Part shown: positions 14,496 to 18,399 of the stretch, piece after piece
How positions within the stretch are numbered: the stretch's first letter is position 1
How the letters are laid out: each line of letters starts with the position of its first letter
Source of the DNA: Flavobacteriales bacterium
GTDB taxonomy: Bacteria; Bacteroidota; Bacteroidia; Flavobacteriales_D; Sanyastnellaceae
Direction: 5' to 3'
Length of the DNA: 18,399 nucleotides
Assembly: GCA_028825055.1 (NCBI GenBank)
Contig: JAPKAW010000015.1
Location: 1-18,399 of the forward strand
The notes under the pieces: generated by a model
Seen by the model: the letters and a program-made list of their open reading frames with translations, nothing else
Told to the model about the DNA's origin: nothing
Databases searched by the model: none
Position numbers and translations under genes: made by a program

Positions 14496-15011
14496 TTACT
14501 CTTCGAGCAAGCCGTAAGCCGTCGCTAGATCCCCATATACTTGAGTCCAACGAATCTTGCCTTCAGCGTTGAAGTCGAAGGACTCGTACAACTTCACTTC
14601 AACTGTACGGGCTTCCGTGGAATCAGTGGCCGCCTTGGAAATCTCCCAACGGAAGTACCCGCGAACAGAGCCATCCGTCATTTTTGTGTTTGGATCCACT
14701 CCCGGCAACAAATTGGATTCAGTCACCATGCGGTAATCATACTGCGCCCATAGGTTTCGGTAACCGGCTGTGACCACGTCAAGAGTCAACGTATCTGCAC
14801 TGCCAACGGCATTCCCACCCCAAATCGCATCGTCGCTAAAGTGGGTAAAGAAGTGTTCGTTTTCGGCCGTGAAGTCCGCAAATGCTTCGCTGACCGTTGC
14901 AGCGTTGGCGTCAAACGTCGCAGCTACGTTAGTATCTGGCTGGCAGCCTTGAGTCACGACCAACGCGACCAAAACGGCTCCTGTTAAACCCCCTGTCATT
15001 AAATGTTTCAT
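14496..15011 (-). CDS. Putative lipoprotein with NTF2/SnoaL-like fold
   Basis: A 171-aa exported protein. An N-terminal hydrophobic stretch (LTGAVLVALVV) leads to TQGC at 20-23, an imperfect lipobox, so lipidation at Cys23 is likely but not certain. The rest fits a cone-shaped NTF2/SnoaL-like domain: helix FADFTAENEHFFTHFSDDAIWGG (about 45-67), a second helix with YRNLWAQYDYRM (84-95), and the sheet GSVRGYFRWEI, VEVKLYESFDFNAEGKI, WTQVYGDLA. The segment FNAEGKIRW...VYGD is the usual end of this fold. Such domains serve as ligand pockets, isomerases or stress-associated proteins; I see no diagnostic active site. It lies 19 bp downstream of the membrane-protein gene at 15031, in the same operon, and is followed by an intrinsic terminator. 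Confidence 0.75.
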   Translation of the reverse strand: MKHLMTGGLTGAVLVALVVTQGCQPDTNVAATFDANAATVSEAFADFTAENEHFFTHFSDDAIWGGNAVGSADTLTLDVVTAGYRNLWAQYDYRMVTESNLLPGVDPNTKMTDGSVRGYFRWEISKAATDSTEARTVEVKLYESFDFNAEGKIRWTQVYGDLATAYGLLEE

Positions 15012-15030
15012 GTATAAATCTGTTTGTGAA

Positions 15031-15405
15031 TTACGCTTTTCGAGCCGAGGTCAAGGCAATGGCAATCAATACGAAGAACATGACCACGGGCGGTGTTGGA
15101 ATCGGGTCGGTTCCCGTAACGCTTACAGCGATGATGGACCCCACAATACACGCTGCTGCCCCTACAAAACCATACAGCACCTTCTTGGCATCTGCGCCGG
15201 TCAATTCGCGGCATGATAAGAGGATAATCGCCATACCGATGGCCGAGGCGCCGATCATACGACGCAACAATCGAGCAATTTCATTGGCACGACCGTCTAG
15301 GTCGCTGAAAAGCTTGTCATTGATAAAGTCCGGGAAGAAGGCAAACACCAATCCTACCAACATGAGGACGGAAGGGATGACGGTCAGGGCTGTTCTTGGT
15401 TTCAT
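15031..15405 (-). CDS. Small four-helix membrane protein of unknown function
   Basis: A 124-aa protein starting at ATG 15405 (MKPRTALT). A TTG start at 15489 would add 28 residues of poor character. Hydrophobic segments are near residues 6-24, 50-66, 78-97 and 105-120. Between the first two is a charged loop DLDGRANEIARLLRRM. It ends with a short basic tail (TSARKA). I recognise no enzyme motif and do not assign a family. It is first in a two-gene operon with the NTF2-like lipoprotein, 19 bp downstream, so the two products may act together in the envelope (inference). Confidence 0.75.
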   Translation of the reverse strand: MKPRTALTVIPSVLMLVGLVFAFFPDFINDKLFSDLDGRANEIARLLRRMIGASAIGMAIILLSCRELTGADAKKVLYGFVGAAACIVGSIIAVSVTGTDPIPTPPVVMFFVLIAIALTSARKA

Positions 15406-15542
15406 AAGGAAGTCGTTTCTAACGTGAGATTTTAGGTCCGTTGGTGCTTCAACTGCGCATTTTGTCGGTCTCCATGGAGAAAACCGCAATCAAAAGAAGC
15501 TGGGAGAAAAACTTAACGTGTCCAACATCCAAAACCAGCATT

Positions 15543-15575
15543 TAAATATAAAGGATGAAATACGCCTATTTCCAA
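15543..15575 (-). promoter_or_regulatory. Candidate promoter for the membrane protein/lipoprotein operon
   Basis: On the minus strand, TTGG (15572-15575) is followed after 21 bp by TATATTTA (15543-15550), one base off TAnnTTTG. Transcription would begin near 15537, leaving a leader of about 130 nt before ATG 15405. This is a weak but reasonable call. Confidence 0.35.
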
Positions 15576-15662
15576 CACTTTAGCACTATCGTTTTAACAA
15601 TCACACTGGAGGTGTTTGAAAGTCGCTCTCCGTTGAGCCGAACAGTTGACAAACACACATGG

Positions 15663-15734
15663 TAGCCCCGCCGAGAATCGAACTCGGATCAAACGTTTAG
15701 GAAACGCTTATTCTATCCATTGAACTACGGGGCC
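15663..15734 (-). tRNA. tRNA-Arg (anticodon CCT)
   Basis: A 72-nt cloverleaf on the minus strand: acceptor GGCCCCG with CGGGGCT (pair 1:72 is G-T), D arm GTTC/GAAT, anticodon stem AGCGT/ACGTT with loop TTCCTAA (anticodon CCT), four-base variable loop, T arm CCGAG/CTCGG with TTCGATT, and discriminator A. The next bases read CCA (15660-15662), so CCA may be encoded here. It lies 70 bp after the CAT tRNA with no promoter box between, so they are probably co-transcribed. Confidence 0.93.
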
Positions 15735-15804
15735 ATGCCTCTTGCCTTATTAGCATCTGGCGTGTCGCCTCCGCAGCAAGCGCCTTGAAGAGGAAGGAAA
15801 GAAG

Positions 15805-15878
15805 TGCGCCCAGTAGGACTTGAACCTACGACCAATGGATTATGAGTCCACTGCTCTAACCAACTGAGCTATGGGCGC
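15805..15878 (-). tRNA. tRNA with CAT anticodon (elongator Met or lysidine-type Ile2)
   Basis: A 74-nt cloverleaf: acceptor GCGCCCA/TGGGCGC, D arm GCTC/GAGC, anticodon stem GTGGA/TCCAT with loop CTCATAA (anticodon CAT), T arm GTAGG/CCTAC with TTCAAGT, and discriminator A; CCA is not encoded. Acceptor pairs 4:69 and 5:68 are both C-G, which in Escherichia coli favour recognition by the lysidine synthetase TilS and distinguish tRNA-Ile2 from elongator tRNA-Met. Ile2 is therefore my preference, but this rule has not been shown for this lineage. It is not an initiator tRNA, since it lacks the three G-C pairs in the anticodon stem. Confidence 0.92.
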
Positions 15879-15889
15879 GCTCTCGGCCG

Positions 15890-15897
15890 CAAAGGTA
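15890..15897 (-). promoter_or_regulatory. -7 promoter box for the CAT/Arg tRNA pair
   Basis: TACCTTTG on the minus strand is an exact TAnnTTTG match 11 bp before the mature 5' end of the CAT tRNA, so the leader would be only a few nucleotides. No clear -33 element is seen. Confidence 0.55.
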
Positions 15898-15962
15898 ATT
15901 CGAGGAACGCGCACTGTTGCACATTTCCGAGTGCAATCTGCAATTAGGATCAATCAAGGACT

Positions 15963-16976
15963 TCAGAACACAAAACGCAAGCCCACGCCAACGTTCCAAT
16001 TGTTCGTTCCTTCCACCTCAAAGTCTGCAATGTCAATGTCTCCCTCTCCATCTTTCCCGACAAAACGCAACAAGCTCACGTTTTTGTGCAGCTTACCAAC
16101 ACCGTAAAGCGAACGAAAGATTTTTACATCCATACCCCCACCGAGACGCAATCCAATGAGTGCCGCAGAATCAAACGAAACACTCCCGCCTGGTTCTGAA
16201 ATATCGCTAAAGCTATACGAGTCTATGTTGAGCCCCCCTACGAGTCGAAAGTTCGCCTTTTTAGAAGCCGGAATTTGGTGCATTATTCCAAATGCAAATG
16301 AACTGGCCTCATCAATATATCCCGATGCTGTGTAGACGTCTGCATTGGTGGATGAGTTCATCGACACTACAACGTTACCCGGCATCGACTCCTCTCCATA
16401 AGATTCGATCGCCACAAAGCCCCGTGTTTCCAATCCGCCCATAATCACAGGAAAGTCAACTTGTAAGCCCCTGTAGTTTCCGGCGCTAAACTCAAATCCA
16501 ATCACATCCTCCGTGACTGTAATTTCATTCAAATAATTTACACGTTGTTCATCTTTCATGAGCATCGCATATTGTCCAATTGACTTCGGCAACGAATCCA
16601 CTTGATACATATTGGTGTATTGGGCTGGAAAACCGGAAACCTTGATGGTAATCTCTTGAACGACCTTGCGCTTCAATAGGCGTGTTGATTCAAATGTCGC
16701 GTCCACGATATATTCACACCCGTGCTCAACTTGGAACGCTGCAATCGCCTTTTGCTTCAAATCCGCCATCGGTAATTTCACATCACCTGAATACACGTAT
16801 GACTTTCGATCTGCATCAATATCTAAGTCAGCTACAATAGGACGCATCACCATTCCGGTTGCATTGACTTCTGTGATGGCGTCGTGCGCATTCGTTTTAC
16901 GAATTAACATCTCAGAGTTGCTGCACGAAGCGAGTAAAATGACTGCTGTTAAGGCTAAGGGAAATTGACCTTGCAT
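15963..16976 (-). CDS. Uncharacterised lipoprotein with a beta-barrel-like C-terminal half
   Basis: A 337-aa protein. The start at ATG 16976 gives a signal segment ending in a good lipobox, LLASC, with Cys18. Residues about 35-115 form a compact alpha/beta part with MRPIVADLDIDADRKSYVYS, then LKQKAIAAFQVEHGCEYIVD and KRKVVQEITIKVSGFPAQY. This looks like a small periplasmic domain, but I cannot name its family. Residues about 160-337 are alternating, glycine- and aromatic-rich strands (FAFGIMHQIP, NFRLVGGLNI, AALIGLRLGGGMDVKI) and end NVGVGLRFVF, a terminal Phe as in outer-membrane barrels. A lipid anchor on a barrel-like protein is unusual, so the strands may instead be a surface-facing beta domain. 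A near-consensus -7 box, TTTATTTG, lies about 20 bp upstream. Confidence 0.75.
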   Translation of the reverse strand: MQGQFPLALTAVILLASCSNSEMLIRKTNAHDAITEVNATGMVMRPIVADLDIDADRKSYVYSGDVKLPMADLKQKAIAAFQVEHGCEYIVDATFESTRLLKRKVVQEITIKVSGFPAQYTNMYQVDSLPKSIGQYAMLMKDEQRVNYLNEITVTEDVIGFEFSAGNYRGLQVDFPVIMGGLETRGFVAIESYGEESMPGNVVVSMNSSTNADVYTASGYIDEASSFAFGIMHQIPASKKANFRLVGGLNIDSYSFSDISEPGGSVSFDSAALIGLRLGGGMDVKIFRSLYGVGKLHKNVSLLRFVGKDGEGDIDIADFEVEGTNNWNVGVGLRFVF

Positions 16977-17398
16977 AATTGCATTATTGATTGTTTCCCT
17001 ACAAATAAATCACGAACCTCCCCAGCTTAAATCTATCGTTATTATTGTTTTTAACATCCCAAGGTGAATTCTGCCTTTAGATGAGGTGAATCCACCCTGC
17101 TCGCAAAGGGACTCTGCTCAATACTATCTCAACAAGTTGTTCGTCTCAATTTACCAACCCAATCCAATAGTGATTCCAAATCGCAGACCAACTGGCATTC
17201 GGGAACCAACAGTCCAAAAAGGATTCAACTTCGCGATATGCGAATATTCACTTTGCGCATAGCTCAAAATGCTTGACATGAACACAAGGCACACAAACGG
17301 TCGCTCCAGGACATTCTATATGGGTCGAATCTAAACAATAGTCCAGAGGCCCCGTCCCTGGCTGAAAACGTAGCATTTGGGGTTCAAGTCCGCGCCCA
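16977..17398. other. Intergenic region between the lipoprotein and RNase R genes
   Basis: There is no full-length gene. The stretch contains a short minus-strand frame that looks like a collapsed outer-membrane protein gene (17151-17315). The remainder is AT-rich near 16980-17060, where the lipoprotein promoter should lie. I see no intrinsic terminator directly after the RNase R stop. Confidence 0.5.
17151..17315 (-). pseudogene. Probable remnant of an outer-membrane protein gene (signal peptide joined to last strand)
   Basis: The 54-codon frame between TAG (17316-17318) and TAA (17151-17153) reads as a Bacteroidota signal peptide (PFVCLVFMSSILSYAQS), then SEYSHIAKLNPFW, and closes with RMPVGLRFGITIGLGW, which looks like a terminal barrel strand. 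There is no ATG in front of the hydrophobic segment in this frame; an ATG lies nearby in another frame (17310). A full gene deleted internally and frame-shifted at its start would leave such a product. It may alternatively be coincidence or a real micro-protein with a non-standard start. Confidence 0.35.
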
Positions 17399-18399
17399 TC
17401 ACACCTCCGGAATGTCAAATTCCAACTGGCGCTTGGCCAAGTCGGCAGCAACGACGCGGATGGCGATCCGGTCGCCCATCGAGTAAGATTTTCCATAGCG
17501 CGCGCCGACCAGAGCTTGGATGTCTTCGTCATACACATAATGGTCATGCGGAAGGGCGTCCTTGGGGACAAAACCTTCGCATTTGTTTTCTTCGATCTCA
17601 ACAAAAAGTCCTTTGGATACGACGCCGTTGACGATGCCGTAGAAGGTTTCACCGATGCGGGTCATGAGGAATTCGACCTGCTTGTATTTGATGGAGGCGC
17701 GTTCGGCTTCCGCCGCGCGCTTTTCCATGTTACCAGCGTGCTGGCACATGCCCATGAAGGAACCGGGGTCTGGAGATTGTGCGCCGTCAATGTAATGCTG
17801 TACCAACCGGTGGACCATTACATCCGGGTAGCGGCGAATGGGGCTAGTGAAGTGCGTGTAATACGGGAAGGCCAATCCATAGTGGCCGATGTTTTGCGTG
17901 CTGTACTCCGCCTTGGCCATGGACCGGATTGCCATGGTTTTGACAACGCTTTCGGCAGTGCTTCCGGCTGCAGATTGGAGCAGATGACGCAAGGCTGATT
18001 CCGCATTTTCACCGGTGATCTTGGGCATGTCGATGCCGAATTTCGCCACGAAGGTCCTTAACGTTCGAAGCTTCTCTGGATCGGGCCGGTCGTGGATTCG
18101 ATAGACCGCCGTTCGGGAAGGTTTTTCGCCGCCGCCTTCTTTGGTCTTTGGATGGGCCAAAAAGCGGCTCACCCTTACATTGGCCAATAGCATGAAGTCT
18201 TCAATGAGCCGATTGGCTTCGAGCATGCGTTTGATCACCACACGCAACGGTTTGCCCGCTTCATCCAGTTCGAATTTAACTTCTTCCGTATTGAAGTCGA
18301 TGCCGCCATCCTCAAATCGACGGGCGCGCAGTTTCACCGCGAGATCTTGCAACGTTCCGATTTCTTTGGCATAATCCCCCTCGCCTGATTCGATGCGGT
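17399..18399 (-). CDS. rnr: Ribonuclease R, C-terminal part (gene continues beyond the window)
   Basis: Processive 3'-5' exoribonuclease that degrades structured RNA. The frame is open to the right edge, so only the last 332 residues are present. Visible parts are the end of the RNB catalytic domain, with KLRARRFEDGGIDF, then ANRLIEDFMLLANVRVSRFL and the family signature THFTSPIRRYPDVMVHRL, followed by a C-terminal S1 RNA-binding domain (GETFYGIVNGVVSKGLFVEI through DLAKRQLEFDIPEV). The signature arginines and the HR of the active-site region are intact. It ends directly after the S1 domain without the long basic tail of Escherichia coli RNase R, which is usual for Bacteroidota. The catalytic aspartates lie outside the window. 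The RNase R assignment rather than RNase II rests on family-typical motifs. Confidence 0.93.
   Translation of the reverse strand, partial: RIESGEGDYAKEIGTLQDLAVKLRARRFEDGGIDFNTEEVKFELDEAGKPLRVVIKRMLEANRLIEDFMLLANVRVSRFLAHPKTKEGGGEKPSRTAVYRIHDRPDPEKLRTLRTFVAKFGIDMPKITGENAESALRHLLQSAAGSTAESVVKTMAIRSMAKAEYSTQNIGHYGLAFPYYTHFTSPIRRYPDVMVHRLVQHYIDGAQSPDPGSFMGMCQHAGNMEKRAAEAERASIKYKQVEFLMTRIGETFYGIVNGVVSKGLFVEIEENKCEGFVPKDALPHDHYVYDEDIQALVGARYGKSYSMGDRIAIRVVAADLAKRQLEFDIPEV

Noticed and set aside
15406..15489. TTG-started extension of the small membrane protein
   Set aside because: It uses a rare start and adds a polar segment unlike the rest; ATG 15405 starts at the first helix.
17360..17405. tRNA-like T-arm (GGGGTTCAAGTCC then GCGCCC) on the plus strand
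   Set aside because: The T stem would have a mismatch, and no matching acceptor, D arm or anticodon arm is found in the 70 bases upstream.
17399..17998. Long open frames antisense to or out of frame with RNase R
   Set aside because: The RNase R frame contains the RNB signature and S1 domain; the other frames are shadows of it.

Overview
The window looks like a chromosomal segment from a marine Bacteroidota bacterium, most probably Flavobacteriales of the Cryomorphaceae/Schleiferiaceae kind. The evidence is type IX secretion (T9SS) C-terminal domains on large secreted proteins, Cys-rich GCTDxxACNY repeats, weak or absent Shine-Dalgarno sequences, and -7 promoter boxes of the Bacteroidota form TAnnTTTG before tRNA and protein genes. 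The lineage is inferred from these features, not from a database search.

Left part (1-5284, all +): the end of an EnvC/M23-like gene is followed by a compact operon for a TroABCD/ZnuABC-type metal importer: lipoprotein receptor, ATPase and two ABC-3 permeases. A fifth gene is coupled to the second permease by an ATGA overlap. It encodes a secreted Asp-box (BNR, sialidase-like) protein with a CxCC motif and a probable divergent T9SS tail. This transporter plus T9SS-propeller arrangement is the most interesting gene context in the window.

Middle part (5308-8394): a convergent sodium/sugar symporter keeps every substrate and sodium ligand I can recall for Vibrio vSGLT. Next come a tRNA-Val(GAC) with its own promoter and intrinsic terminator, then a three-His-box fatty acid desaturase.

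Surface-protein part (8482-14000): an M43 metalloprotease carries four 20-21-residue Cys repeats and a dockerin-like tail. A small secreted protein with a related Cys module ends in a PID-CTERM-like tripartite tail. A gene-poor stretch contains a 10-bp perfect inverted repeat and a broken OB-fold gene with an in-frame TAG. A 665-aa PKD/C2-like/Ig-like protein ends in a T9SS type A domain. Several different C-terminal anchoring or sorting solutions thus sit within about 6 kb.

Right part (14011-18399, all -): a DoxX membrane protein that may be leaderless, a terminator, an NTF2-like lipoprotein with a small membrane protein upstream in the same operon, two tRNAs (CAT and Arg-CCT) behind one promoter, a lipoprotein with a barrel-like C-terminal half, a probable decayed outer-membrane protein remnant, and the 3' part of ribonuclease R. 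No CRISPR array, insertion sequence, integrase or phage gene was seen.
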